Assembly: GCA_016720545.1 (NCBI GenBank)
Contig: JADKKK010000015.1
Span: forward strand, 1 to 64,000
Source of the DNA: Myxococcales bacterium
GTDB lineage: Bacteria > Myxococcota_A > Polyangia > Polyangiales > Polyangiaceae
DNA length: 64,000 nucleotides
Direction of reading: 5' to 3'
Shown here: one piece after another, positions 1 through 11,044 of the stretch
Position numbering within the stretch: position 1 is the stretch's first letter
Layout: each line of letters starts with the position of its first letter
The notes under the pieces: generated by a model
Seen by the model: only the letters and a program-made list of their open reading frames with translations
Told to the model about the DNA's origin: nothing
Databases searched by the model: none
Program-made: the position numbers and the translations under genes

Positions 1-1013
1 TCGCGTCGGAGGGCACCCTCCGTCGCTGATGTGCTGTTGCGCAAGGGGCGACATCGTCACCGCCGCCTCGAGCCTGGAGGAAGAGTCGCTGGTGGCCTTC
101 CTGAACCAAGCGGGGGCTGAGCTGCCCCGTGACGTCGCCCGCGGCTTCGGCCCAAGCTGCCTCCCTACGGCCGCCACCCGAGGCGGCGCTAATTGTACGC
201 ACGGCCACCTCGTGCAGGACCAACTCTGGCCCGGTAGCCCCCCGCCGCCGAGAGTGGGGTCTTGGCGGCGTGCCTGCGTGTGGCGGGTGGCACCCGCGAC
301 GCTGGAGTCGAGCTCACGGGGCGTTTGGGGGCTAAGGCCCAACGTGATTGGCGGCGCCCAGCGTCGCGACATTCGTCGAGGCGGTCCGCAGCGTCTTCGA
401 TCCGCGGTGGCGGCGGGAGCGCCTCGGCGTGGACGTGAAGCTCGCCGACGGGCCCAACGCGAAGCTCGTCGTCGAGGCCCACCTCGCCCCGACGACCCGC
501 GGGCGCTGGACGCGGCGAAGGGCCGCACCGTGGCCGAGGTCCTCCGGGTCGAACGCCGACGCGCTCCCCATCGCCTTCGCCCTCGTGCTGCTAGCCGCGC
601 TCGTCGTCGTGCGCGCTCAGCTACACTGCGCCGCGTCGGCGCAAATCGAGAGAGCGGCTCGAGCGCGACCGCGCCCGCGAGCGCGACCGCAGACGACGTC
701 CCCGAAGGCGATATCCTCGCCACTCGACGAGGAGGCCATCCGCGCCCGCGTGCGCTCGAATGCGCCGGTCGAAGACGGCGACTACTTCGCGGTGCTCGGC
801 CTCGGCGGTCACGACGCGACGGGCTACGGTGCGGCGCGCTTTACCTCGCGCTACGCCGCGAGTTCAGGCCCCTCTCGCATGCTCACGGCAGCCACGGCCG
901 ACCTCCGCAGACGTCAGGCACATGCCCGCGGTGCTCGGGGAAACCTGCCGAAATCCTTCCGGATCCCGCTCGTCGCGAGGCGCTACCAGCGCGCCATCAC
1001 GCTCGCCCCTTGA
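1..1013 (+). CDS. J-domain (DnaJ-like) protein, 5' partial and frameshifted
   Basis: The reading frame is already open at the window edge, so the start is missing. Residue order has to be pieced together across frames: an N-terminal stretch with DIVTAASSLEEESLVAFLNQ, a middle segment with TFVEAVRSVFDP and LADGPNAKLV, and a C-terminal J-domain-like segment with DYFAVLGL, YLALRREF, then ILPDPARREA and RYQRAIT before a TGA at 1011-1013. The pattern 'DYFAVLG ... RRAYLALRREF ... DPARREAYQRAI' is the J-domain helix signature, although the HPD tripeptide is not visible in the damaged reading. J-domains stimulate DnaK-type ATPases. In myxobacteria such domains are often C-terminal on otherwise uncharacterised proteins. 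Several single-base indels break the frame. It converges with the lipoprotein gene at 1068-1924. Family assignment is fairly good; precise role unknown. Confidence 0.55.
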
Positions 1014-1067
1014 GGGTCGGGCTGGCGAGACCAGAATTCGCATCTGGGCGACTTCAGGAGCACAAGC

Positions 1068-1924
1068 TCAGGGGAACGGGGGGCAGCCGCGGGCGCAGGC
1101 GGCAATGCGGCGTTCGCAGCCCTGGATGCCGCACGGGTAGCAGCACTCCAGAAGCCGCCCGCGCACTCGCTCGTGTCGGCGCAGGTGTCGCCGTCTGGCG
1201 CCCCGCCCTCGACCGGCGCGACCGCTTGCACGCCGGCGGTAGTACTGGAGTCGCGGTGAGCTGCAGCCCGTCTTGCGGGGATGTTCGTCCCGACGGCGAA
1301 GCACGGCCGAGGTGGTGCCGACGCCGCCGCGCGGTGCTGCGCCGCGGTGCCCGGCGCCGGAAGATCGAGCACCGTGAGGCTCGTCAGGCGGGCGGTCGAG
1401 TTTATTGCCCTGCCGGAGGCTGGGGCGGGGCGCGCACCCACCCACGACGCCGGACGCCTCGACGCGATAGGACGTGCCCGCCGACGTCGATGGATCGTCG
1501 ACCGTGTCGGCGTCGGGGCTCCACACCTCCGGTCGCCTGGAAGACGCTGAAGCGGCCGATGCCCGGAGTAGGTCTTGGTGCCGATCTTGCCCGCGGTAGA
1601 GCGCCTGCGCCGTGGGGACCTCGGCCGCACGTCCGCGGGGAGCCTGGTCTCCGGGACGCGCACTCGGCCTGGCAGGTGCCGTCGGAGCAGCGGGTGGAGG
1701 GGTGAGTCACGCGTCGGACCCACGCGCCGCCGCCTTAGGGCGAGGCGCAGCGGCGATCGTCGTGGCGCGCGAAATAGAACGTGGACCGGCCGTCCGCCTG
1801 GGGCGTCCTCCGTTCCGGCCGTGACTCGTCGCTGACCTCGCCTCCGGTCGGGACACCGCTGGTCGAGCCACAGGCGAGGAGCAAGAGCAGGGACCCAAAG
1901 AGCGGAAACAAGTGCAGCGTCCAT
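1068..1924 (-). CDS. Cys-rich secreted lipoprotein, frameshifted
   Basis: Reverse-strand translation from ATG 1924 gives a short start (MDAALVSAL). After a one-base shift a clear lipoprotein signal follows, LFGSLLLLLACGSTSGVPT, whose LLAC box marks the lipidated cysteine. Further fragments of a soluble domain follow in alternating frames (ASPEG, THPSTRCSDGTCQAECAS, GRFSVFQATGGVWSPDADT, SYRVEASGVVGGCAPRP). The Cys-rich end is DTCADTSECAGG, then LECCYPCGIQGCERRIAAC, with a stop at 1068. Paired cysteines and the signal suggest a surface or periplasmic lipoprotein of roughly 280 residues. No enzymatic family is recognised. Frameshifts lie mainly in G/C runs, as in its neighbours. It lies downstream of the Clp-type gene on the same strand. 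Confidence 0.45.
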
Positions 1925-2046
1925 GGAGCGGCCGTCTAGCGCACACCAGAGCACCCCGCAACACCTCGGCAGCACGCGTCGCGTGCGCCCGAACGCACAG
2001 CGGCGCCAAACGCGGGGTGGCGGGCGCCGGCGGAGCCGAGGTCGCG

Positions 2047-4558
2047 CTACAGGGAGATCGAGAGCGGCGCGTCGCGGGGCGCAGGTTCGCGGCGCGTGCA
2101 GAACAACATGCGGTCGCGCTCGAGCCGGTCTGGGCCGCGTCGCCCCGCGCGTGAGGTCGCCGCGGAGGAGAGCATCTCGGCCACGGCGCCTCGACGAGGC
2201 GTCCCGAGGGTACGCCTGGCTGGCCTCGCGCCGAGCGTACGGTCGAAGCCGCCCGCGTCGAGGAGCACCTCGATCGCGTCCTCGGAGATCGTGGAGCGAC
2301 ACCCCTCGCGCTGCCGCCCGAGGTCGCCCGAGGCCCCGACATGCGCTGCGCGACCCGGCCACGTCGGCTCGAGGGCGCGAACGCGAGCACCTCGTCGAGG
2401 CTGTATAGCCTGCTTCAGGCGGCGCCTGGCGCGCGCGGCCTCGGCCATCGCCTCTTCATGGCGTGTGGCGTCCCGAGGGGTCGAGCCGCGCTTGCCGAAG
2501 CCGATCCGGCCGCGCTCGCGGGTCTCGTCGTCGGAGACGTGCGCGCCGATTTCGAGGTGAGGAGGAGAGCACCGTGTTGGTGAAATCGACGCGTGCGCCC
2601 GGGCGCCCGTCGGTGAGGCGACCCTCGTCGAAGACCTGCAGGAAGGCCTCGAGCACGTCGCGGTGGGCCTTCTCGATCTCGTCGAGCAAGATCACCTGAT
2701 AGGGCCTGCGGCGAACCGCCTCGGTGAGCTGGCCCCCGAAGCTCTGGCCACGTACCCGGGCGGCGCGGCGCCGACGAGCCGGGCGACCGCGTGCGCCTCC
2801 GCGTACTCGCGCTCATGTCGATGCGGGTCATCGCGCTCTCGCTGAAGAACAGGCACTCCGCGACCGCCTTCGCCGTCTCGGTCTTGCCCACGCCGGTCCC
2901 GGCCGAGCAGCAGGAGGAAGGTGCCCACCGGGCGTTCCCGCAGGAAACCCGGAGGCGTTGCGGCGGAGCACCGTGGCGACCTTCGCGAGGGCCGACGAGT
3001 GGCCCACGATCGCTCGGCGAGCAGCTGCTCCAAGCGGAGCAGCCGGTCGCCGTCGGCCCCGGGCAGGCGCCGCTCTCGGGCACGCCCGACAGGCTCCGCC
3101 ACCACCTCGACGCCCTCGGCGTGATCTCGTGGCTGCCGCGCCCGCGCGGCGCGCGCGCCCGCCAGATCGAGGATGGAGATGGCCTTGTCCGGGAGCGCGC
3201 GGCCCGGCAGGTAGCGCACGCTCAGGTCACCGCCCGCGCGAGCGTCCTTCGGCTGGTACTTCGCCGCGTGGTGCGCCTCGTAGAGCGGCGCGACCTGCTC
3301 GACCGCGAGGAACGTTCTCCTCCGGGCCGGCTCGACGACCTCGACCGGGGTGATCTCCGCGCGAGCGCGGATCCGTCGATGAACCGGCGGTACTCCCCCG
3401 GTCGGTCGCGCCAATGCACGGCAGCTCCCCCGCGCGTGAACGCGAGCTTCGAGCCGGCCTGGGCCTCGTCGCCGGCGTCGGGCCCGAACAGCGTGTGCAC
3501 CTCGTCGAAAAACACCACGACCTTGCCTGCGCGCTTCACCTCCGCGCGGAGCTGCCGAGGCGCTTCGCGGCGAGGCGGCCTGTACGCCCGTGCCGGCCAA
3601 GGGCTAGGGCTGGCTCGATTTCGATGACCAGCCGGTCATCGAGCGACGCCACACCCTCGCCCGCGGCGATGCGCTGGGCCAGCCCGCGCACGACGCTGGT
3701 CTGCCGACGCCCGCCTGGCCGATGAGGCAGGTTGTTGGCGGTGCGGTTGGCGAGCACGTCGAGCGTACGCTCCGACCTCCTCGTCGCGCCCGACGACCGG
3801 GTCGGAAGCGCCCTCGCGGGAAGCTTGAGAGGTCCGACCAAGGCGTAAGGCATGGAAACTGCTTTGGATCCCAGCCCGTGCGCGGGGCAGCGCTGTGCGC
3901 TTCGGCCCGCCGCGGCGTGGGGCGCCCGCGTCCCCACGACGGGCCGGGCCCTCCTGGCAGCGAGGTGGGGCCGGCTGAGGCCCGGGGCTCCGCCGGAGAG
4001 CGCGGCGCCGGGCGGGTGGGGGCCGCGGTCCTCGTGAGCGGCGCTGGAGCACGCTGGAGCTGGGTCGTCGGGCTGGGGGTTGGGCGCTGGGGGGCTGGGG
4101 GCGGCAGCGTAAGGCCTCGGGGCAGGCTCGCCCGTCGCGAGCTGGAGCGCCGGGGGCGCACCTTCGAGACGTCGGTGCCGCACTGGACCATCGCGCGGTA
4201 CGCGGCCGACGTGGTGTCTTGGCAGAGCGCGAACAGGATGCAGCGCGTTCGGCGCCCGGCCGGTTCTTTCTCGCCGCGCGAGCGAGCAAGGCGCGCTGGA
4301 CCGCCCGCTGCGCGAAGTCTTGCGCGCGGGTCACGGCGCGGAGGAGCGCGTCGGGCGAGCCGTCGGTCGCGCGCGCGGCCCGCAGCAGCGGCGTGCCGTC
4401 GAGCCGCCTGTCGGCCAGGGCTGCGATACGTCCCCGGCCTGGCCGAGAGCGCCGCGACGCACGTGCGCGGTCGAGAAGCGCTCGCCTCGCCCCTTCGCGA
4501 GGCTCCTCGCGGCGCCTTGCGGATCAACGAAGGCTCCGGGTGCGGCACGACTGGTCAT
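2047..4558 (-). CDS. ClpA/ClpB/ClpV-type AAA+ unfoldase, frameshifted
   Basis: Hsp100-type two-ring ATPase read from ATG 4558. The N-terminal Clp repeat domain is visible (RGERFSTAHV; LFALCQDTTSAAYRAMVQCG). D1 follows with VVGRDEEV, the P-loop region (TSVVRGLAQRIAAGEGV) and Walker B KVVVFFDEVHTLFG. The linker/sensor segment is AISILDLAGARAARAR. D2 has TGVGKTETAKAVAE, Walker B VILLDEIEKAHRDVLEAFLQ and DEGRLTDG. The C-terminal D2-small domain has DAIEVLLDAGGFDRTLGARP. The length, about 2.5 kb, suits a ClpB or ClpV protein. Numerous one-base indels interrupt the frame. No type VI secretion genes are seen within the window, so a ClpV role cannot be claimed; disaggregase or secretion ATPase both remain possible. 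The gene is divergent from the TetR gene at 4672. Confidence 0.75.
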
Positions 4559-4649
4559 CGGAGTAGGTGGTCGCACGCGCCCGCCGGGGTGGGCCAAAAG
4601 AGAGGGCGACGAATGTGTCGCCCTGGCGCCTCCGCCCCGGAAGCGTGCC

Positions 4650-4669
4650 TATAACTGACCAGCCGGTCA
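4650..4669 (+). promoter_or_regulatory. -10-like box and inverted-repeat operator before tetR
   Basis: TATAAC at 4650-4655 is followed directly by TGACCAGCCGGTCA (4656-4669), an inverted repeat with 5-bp arms TGACC/GGTCA. It ends two bases before the ATG of the TetR-family gene. TetR-family regulators commonly bind such short dyads near their own start, so autoregulation is inferred. An identical 14-mer lies inside the Clp coding region at 3625-3638, so the word alone is not strong evidence. Confidence 0.4.
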
Positions 4670-4671
4670 CA

Positions 4672-5404
4672 ATGTCTCGCGTCGCCGATCCGACCGCCGC
4701 ATCTCGCTGCTCCGCGCCGCCGAGGAGGTCTTCGCCAAGAAGGGCCTCCCGAGTCCGCGAAGGTCGAAGAGATCGCGCCTCGCGGGCGTCTCGAAGGGGC
4801 GTTCTATCTGCACTTCTCCGGGAAGGAGGAGGCGTTCCTCCAGGTGGTGGAGGCGTTCCTCGCGTACGGTTACGCGGCAGTTGCCGCGCAGCCCTTCGGC
4901 TGAGCTGCTCGACAGCAAGCAAAGACAAGACATCGCGGAGTGTGGCGTCGACGAGAACGTCGGCTCTTCGAGTTCTTGTGGCAAATCAGCGATTTTGGCC
5001 ATTTCGCACACCTGCAAGGGGCGACTACGCCTACCCCTTCGAGGCGTGTTTCACCGCGATCTCCTCAAGCAGACGCGAAGGGCTGGGTCAACGCGAGCTC
5101 TTCATGCGCTGCGGCCTCTACCGGGCCGACCTCGACCCCTGCTCGTCGCGACGCTGATCGTGGGCGCCCACGGGAGGATCTCCAAGGCCATGCTCGCGAG
5201 CGAGCGGGAAGCCTCCGCTGCGCCGACTGGATGCTTTCGCCACGCACCGCGCGATCTTCGCGCTGGGGCTCACCGCCGACCACAACGCGAGCGCACGATC
5301 CCGAGGGCCCACGCTTCCCGGGTGACCCTGCCGACCTCAGAGTCCAGGCCACGCGCGCGGCAGGCGCGCAGCGGGCGCCGCGCGGCCGAGCACCGTCGAG
5401 CTGA
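4672..5404 (+). CDS. TetR/AcrR-family repressor of the adjacent RND pump, frameshifted
   Basis: From ATG 4672, after a one-base slip, the HTH domain reads RISLLRAAEEVFAKKG, then AGVSKGAFYLHFSGKEEAF, the classical TetR helix-turn-helix (KGAFYLHF). The ligand-binding half continues with LLDSKQRQDIA, RLFEFLW, FEAFHRDLL, GLGQRELFMRCGLYRADLDP, LLVATLIVGAH and IFALGLTADH, ending at TGA 5402-5404. The total, about 240 residues, is slightly longer than the usual 190-220. It lies 47 bp upstream of a membrane-fusion protein and RND permease on the same strand, the classic AcrR/AcrAB arrangement, so it probably represses that pump. At least three one-base indels are needed to assemble it; these look like sequencing error. 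Confidence 0.7.
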
Positions 5405-5451
5405 GGCCCCCCAGTCACCACCGCCACAAGCACGAAACTACACAGAAAACC

Positions 5452-6691
5452 ATGCACAGGCAGCCCCAGTTGGAGCCCGGACACTCTTACCCCACCACCT
5501 CGTCCGAGGCGCCCGCGCCCTCGAAGAGCGGCGGCCGCGTCGTGCTCATCGTCGGTCTCCTGGCCGGGCTCGGCCTCGCGGGGATCGTGGGCCTCCAGGT
5601 GACGCAGGCCCTCCAGAAGCGGAAGGACACCTCGGAGGAGCGGCACCGTCGCGGCCGCCGCGCTGGCCAAGCGCCCGCCGGTCTCGTCGTGTCGCCCACC
5701 CCCATGCGCTGGAAGCCGCGGGTCGAGCCTCACGGGCACGCCTTGAAGCCCTGGCGAGAGGCCGAGATCGGCTTCCGAGACCCCGGGACGTTTGGTGAAG
5801 CTTTCAACGTCGCCACCGGCGACACGGTGAAGGCCGGCGCGCTGCTCGCGGTGCTCGACGCCTCGCGCGCGGGCGCACAGGTGAACCAGGCCGTCGCGCA
5901 GACCAAGGCCGCGGAGGCGAACCTCGCCATCGCGGAAGACAACCTCCGCCGCACCGACGCGCTCATCGCCACCAAGTCGATCCCCGAGGCCCAGGCCGAG
6001 CAGGCGCGGCAGCAGGTCGCGCTCGCGCGGGCCCAGCTCGAGGGCGCGCGCGCGACGACGAACCTCGCGCAGCAGGGCGCCGGCATGCACTCCATCGTCG
6101 CTCCCTTCGCGGGCGTCGTCACGCGGGCCCCGACGGCGATCGGCAGTGTGGTGAACCCGGGGCGTCCCGCTGATTCACCTCGAGGACGTGACGCGCTTTC
6201 CGCCTGAGCGCCACGCTGAGCGAGCAAGACGTGGGCACGTCGCCCGGCTGACCGTCACGGTCGCCTACCAGGGGCGCAAGGTGGTGGGGAAGGTCATCGC
6301 GCTCGTGCCCTCGCTCGACCAGGCCACGCGCCGCGCGCCCGTCGAGATCGAGGTCCCCACCGACGCGAGCACGAAGCTGTCGCCGGCTACCGGCTTCGTG
6401 CGCGCAGACCGACGGCAATTCGAAGTGGCCTTACGCGTGCCAGCCGCCGCGCGGCGGGTCGGCCCGCAGAACGAGGGTGGTGCAAGTCGTGGGCGGGAAG
6501 GCGCAGCGCGTGCGGGTGATCCAGCTTCAGGACACCGACGGCTCGTGGATCGTGACGGGCGGCCTCGCGCCGACCGACCAGCTGGTGCTGACCCCTGGAC
6601 GACCTGCAACGAGGGTGACCCGGTGGAGATCGCCGCGCCCTCGCCCGAGAAAGTGACGCGCCAGACCACGCCTCTGGAGATCTGCCCGTGA
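5452..6691 (+). CDS. RND efflux membrane-fusion protein (HlyD/AcrA type), frameshifted
   Basis: Periplasmic adaptor of a tripartite efflux pump. After a Ser/Pro-rich N terminus comes one membrane segment (GRVVLIVGLLAGLGLAGIVG). The barrel-sandwich half-motifs follow (ATGDTVKAGALLAVLDASR), then a long alpha-hairpin (AAEANLAIAEDNLRRTDALI to ALARAQLEGARATTNLA). The second lipoyl half is IVAPFAGVVTRAPTAIGSVV. One frameshift near 6165 then switches to LTVTVAYQGRKVVGKVIALV and the beta-barrel domain (DQATRRAPVEIEVPTDAS). A further shift leads to the final EIAAPSPEKVTRQ. The stop TGA overlaps the GTG start of the permease by four bases (GTGA), so the two are translationally coupled. Confidence 0.8.
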
Positions 6692-9600
6692 ACATATCAT
6701 CGATCGCCATCAATCGCCCGGTCTTCACCGTGATGGTCACCCTGGCCCCTCATGGTGCTCGGGGTGATGGGCTACACCCCAGCTCGGGACCGATTCTTCC
6801 CGGACGTGGCGTTCCCCGTCGTCGCCGTGACCGTGCCGTACCCCGGCGCAGCGCCCGGCGCGGTCGAGCAGCTCGTCACCCGGCCGCTCGAGGAGGCCGT
6901 CGTCTCGCTGAACGGCATCGACCGCGTGAAGACCTACTCGCGCGAGGCGCGTCGCAGGTCATCGTCCTCTTCAAGCTCGACGTCGACATCCAGCAGGCCG
7001 CCACCGAGGTGCGCGAGCGCGTCGCGCAGACCCGGCAAGCTCCCCACCAAGACCAAAGAGCCCATCATCAGCCGCATCGATGTGGGTGCAGCTCCGGTCA
7101 TCACCTACACGCTCGAGGGCGGCGGGCGCTCGCTCTCGGAGACCGCGAAATTCGCACGCGACGTCATCAAGCCTTCGCTCGAGCAGGTCGACGGCGTCGC
7201 CGCGGTGAACGTGCTCGGCGGCGCGGAGCGCGAGGTGCACGTCGACCTCGACCTGGCCCGCATCGACGCGCTCCACCTCTCGCCGATCGCCATCCTCCAG
7301 CAGCTGCGCGCGCAGAACCTGAACGTTCCGGCCGGTCACTCGACGAGGGCGCTAGGAGATCAGCGTCCGCACCGTGGGCGAGCCTTCCACACGGTGGAGG
7401 CGATGCGCGACACGATCGTGGCGACCACGAAGGACGGTGCTGGAGCGTGCGCTCTCCGACATCGCTAAGGTGGAGGACGGCTACGAAGAAGGCTCCGCAT
7501 GCGCATCCGCGCGAACGGCTCGCAGGCGTGTCGTTCGAGGTGGTGAAGCAGTCGGGCAAGAACACCGTCGCGGGTCGCCGACGGCGTGCAGGCGAAGCTC
7601 TCGGGGGCTGGAGCGCACCTTCCCCGAGGGGTACAAGGGGCCTCGGTCATCGTCGACCAGTCGAAGGTCATCCGCGAGAACGCCCACGAGGTGGAGGTCG
7701 CCATCCTCTTCGGCGGCGCGATGGCCATCCTGGTCATCCTCTTGTTCATGCTCGACCTGCGCTCGACCTGATCAGCCGGTCGCGCTGCCGACCAGCGGGT
7801 CTCCACGTTCTTCGTGATGTGGTCGCTGCACTTCACGCTCAACACGATGACGCTGCTGGCGCTCTCGCTGGCGATCGGGCTCCTCATCGACGACGCGGTG
7901 GTCGTGCGCGAGAACATCTCGAAGCGCCTGGAGCGGGGAGGAGCCCGGCGCGCGGCGCAGGAGGGCACCGCGAGATCTCGCTCGGCGTGCTCGCGACCAC
8001 GCTTCACGATCGTCGCCGTGTTCGTGCCCGTCGCGCTTCATGAGCGGCATCTGGGCCAGTTCTTCTCGCCAGTTCGGGCTCACCGTCACCGCGGCGGTGC
8101 TGGTGTCGCTCTTCGTGGCGTTCACGCTCGACCCCATGCTCTCGAGCCGCTTCTCCCGAAGGCGCACGCGGCCGGCGCGAAGGACCCGTTCATGCCCCCC
8201 ACGCGGCCGTTCCTGGCCGTCTTCGAGGGGATCGAGGGCGTCTACCGCCGCGTGCTCGGGTTCGCGCTCCGGAACAAGATCGTCGTCGGGCTCGGGGCGT
8301 TCCTGGCGCTGTTCTCGATCGGCCCCGTCGCCGGCCTCATGGGCAACGAGTTCGTCAACCAGGAGGACCGCGGCCAGTTCGTGCTCGAGGCCGAGCTGCC
8401 CGCCGGCACCAAGCTCGACGAGACCGCGCGGCCCTCACTCCCCGCCGGGTTCCAAGGTGCTCGAGGACCAAAGGTTCATCACCGTGCTTCTACGCTCCGG
8501 CGGCGGGCGAGGTGAACAAGGTGCGCTGGCCGCGTGGTCACCGTGCCGAAGAGCCAACCGAGACGTTCCGCTCGCCGACCTGAAAGACCGCGCCCGCGAC
8601 ATCGCGTACGCCGCGATGCCCGGCGCCAAGATCACGTCACCGACCCGCCCTTCGCTGGAGGGCGCCGCCACCGAGGCGCCCATCACGGTCCAGGTGCGGG
8701 GCGCCACCTGACGACGAGCTCGCCCCGCCCGCCCACGAGTTCGAGCAGGCGATGCGCGCCATCCCCGGCATGGCTGACCTCCAGTCCAACATGGCCGGGC
8801 AGCCGAGCGTCCGCGTGCGCGTCGACGCGACAAGGCCGCGCGCGCCGGCGTCCCCGTGGCGCAGATCGCCCTCGCGCCCGCGCCTCGGTTTCGAGGGCGA
8901 CGAGGCCGGCAAGATGCGGCAGGGCAAAGACCAGGTGCCGATCCGCGTGCGCCTCGGTCGGGCGACCGCGCCACGGTCGACGACGGCGGTACCACGACCG
9001 TGCAGACCCTGAGCGGCCGAGGGAAAACGCGGATCCGCGACGGTCGAGCGCGGCGAGGGCCCCAGCGTCATCGAGCGCGAGGACCGCGAGCGCCAGACTC
9101 GTGATCTGGGCCTCGACCGATGGGCCGTCGCTCGGCGAGATCGTGCCCGAGCTACCGCCGCGTTCGCGAAGATCAAGCTGCCCCCGGGCGCGAGGCTACC
9201 ACTTCACGGGCAGATCCGTCAGAACTGACCGGACACGAACGGCTCGATGGGCGCGGCCATGGGCCCGGCATCATCTTCATGTACCTCATCCTCGCGTCGC
9301 AGTTCGAGAGCTTCATTCGCACCCCGCTCACGATCATGCTCACGCTCGCGCTCGGCCTGGTGGGCGCGTTCACGGGCTGTTCATCGCGCAGCGCACCATG
9401 GCGATGGGGCGATGATCGGCATCATCCCGCTCATGGGCTCGTCACCAAGAACGCCATCCTGCTGCTCGACCGCGCGGCGTGCGTGTGCGTGAGCACGGCG
9501 ACACGCCGCCTCGAGGCCATCCTCGCGGCGGGGCCCCGGAGCGCCTCCGGCCCATCCTCATGACCAGCGCGCGATAGTCCCGGCATGCTCCCGACGGCGA

Positions 9601-9803
9601 CCTCCAACGGCGAGGGCAGCGAGTTCCGCTCGCCGATGGCCATCGCCGTCATCGGTGGGGTCATCAGCTCCACGATCCTGTCGCTCGTGGTCGTGCCCGT
9701 CGTGTACCTCACGATCGAGAACACAAAGGGCCACCTCGCGCGCATCTTCGGCATCAAGCCGTCGCCGGCGCGCCCGAGCGAGGCGCCTTCCCCGGCCGAG
9801 TAG
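6688..9803 (+). CDS. RND-family efflux permease (HAE1/AcrB type), frameshifted
   Basis: Inner-membrane proton-driven exporter of about 1,035 residues. It starts at GTG 6688 with SIAINRPVFTVMVTLA. The porter domain includes VAVTVPYPGAAPGAVEQLVT, DVDIQQAATEVRERVAQTR and DIAKVEDGYEE. Membrane helices IAILFGGAMAILVILLFMLD and MTLLALSLAIGLLIDDAVVV carry the conserved Asp pair of TM4 (LIDDAVVVREN). The second half reads IVVGLGAFLALFSIGPVAGL, GNEFVNQEDRGQF and IIFMYLILASQFESFI, ending with AVIGGVISSTILSLVVVPVV. Many one-base indels in G/C runs split it into several frames. No outer-membrane factor is visible nearby, so the TolC-like partner must be encoded elsewhere. Substrate unknown. Confidence 0.85.
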
Positions 9804-9850
9804 CCGGGCCCGCCCAAAGCCGTCAACCCACTTGACCGCGCCGCGCGAGA

Positions 9851-9869
9851 GTGTCCACCATTCGGACAC
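9851..9869. promoter_or_regulatory. Inverted repeat just before the TPR/sigma-54 regulator gene
   Basis: GTGTCC (9851-9856) and GGACAC (9864-9869) form a perfect 6-bp inverted repeat with a 7-nt spacer, ending at the ATG at 9870. The position suggests an operator or an mRNA hairpin that occludes the start codon. The regulator that would use it is unknown; autoregulation is only an inference. Confidence 0.35.
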
Positions 9870-11044
9870 ATGTCCCGCGAACGATCCCGCGCCGCGCGGG
9901 CCGCCCGTCCCGGGCGCCACCTGCGAGGACCTCCTCGTGGCCCGCGCAGGCCGCCCTCGACCGCGCAGACTTTCGCGGCACGCGCGCGCGGTGGAGCGCG
10001 CGGTGGCGCGCGCGCCGATCGTGACCCGCGCGACGGCGCCCGCGCCGCGAGCCGCCGGCTGCTCGCGACGGCGCTCCTGCTCGACGACGACGCGACCGAG
10101 GCCGAGCGCGTCGCGGCCGAGGCGGTGCGCGTCGCCCGGACCGCGCGCTCGTACCGCGACGAGGCGCTCGGGGAGCTCGTGCTCGCCGACGTGCGCCGCG
10201 CGGCCGGCGAGTACATCACGGGGCTCAAGCACGCCGCCCGCGCGCGCACGCTCGCGGCCCGCGCGAAAGCTCCCGCGACCGAGCGGGTGGTGCTCGCCGA
10301 CCATGCGCTGCTGCTCGGCCGGCTCGGCGATCACAGGCGCGCCCGCGAGGCGTTCGAGCTGCTCCTCGCGACGCCGCTCGACGACCTGCCGCCGTCGCGC
10401 GCATTTCGTGTACTCTACAACCTGGCGGGCGTGCCGCGCCGCTGGGCCGCTTCTCGGAGGCCTTCGTTGGTGCTCCGGCCGGGCCGCGGACAGGCGACGC
10501 TCGCGCTCGAGGGCACGGGCGACCCGCGTCGCGCCGTCGCGCTCGCCGAGCAGGGGCTCGCGCTCCCCGCGCTGCTGCGGCCCGTGCGGTTCGCGCTGGA
10601 GAAGCGCACGCGGACGCCCACCTCGCTCGGCGGTCGCGCGAGGGCGGAGCGCGTGGGGATCTCTCGCTGGGGCCTCAGGCGAACGCGGGCATTCGCCTAC
10701 ACGCCGCCGAGGCCCTCGCGCTCGCGGCGCGCGCCGGACCGCCTGGCGCCTGGCTCCTCCGCTGGCTCGGCGCGCTCGCGATCGCGGGGAGCGGCGCGGC
10801 GGGCCGGGTGGAGCACGAGGCGTGCGCCGCCCTCGTGAGCGAGCCCGACCCGATCGGGAGCCTCGCCCGCGCGACGCTGCTGCCCGTGTTGCGCTCGCCT
10901 CGTCGACTGCACGCCCACCGAGCACCGCGCCCTTCCGGGCGCCTTCTCCGCCGCATCGAACGCCGCCTCGCCGAGCAGCGCCCGCAGGGGCCTCCACAGC
11001 CGCGGACGCGCAGGTCCAGTGAGCCGGTGCGCCGCGCGCGATGA
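9870..11044 (+). CDS. TPR-like helical regulator, frameshifted; may be fused to the next ORF
   Basis: Ala/Arg-rich helical repeats with TPR character: LLATALLLDDDATEAERVAA, EAVRVARTARSYRDEALGEL, GEYITGLKHAARARTLAARA, ADHALLLGRLGDHRRAREAF and RVLYNLAGV. Further repeat fragments follow after frameshifts near 10440 and 10700 (LALAARAGPPGAWLLRWLGA). One frame ends at TGA 11042-11044, overlapping the ATG 11041 of the AAA+ domain (ATGA). That fits either two coupled genes or one protein split by error. In myxobacteria, TPR or FHA domains often precede sigma-54 AAA+ domains, so a single fused regulator is a real alternative. The TPR part probably binds partner proteins. Confidence 0.5.

Noticed and set aside
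2415..4560. Type VI secretion assignment for the Clp-type gene
   Set aside because: No other T6SS gene is visible in the window, so ClpV cannot be told from ClpB.
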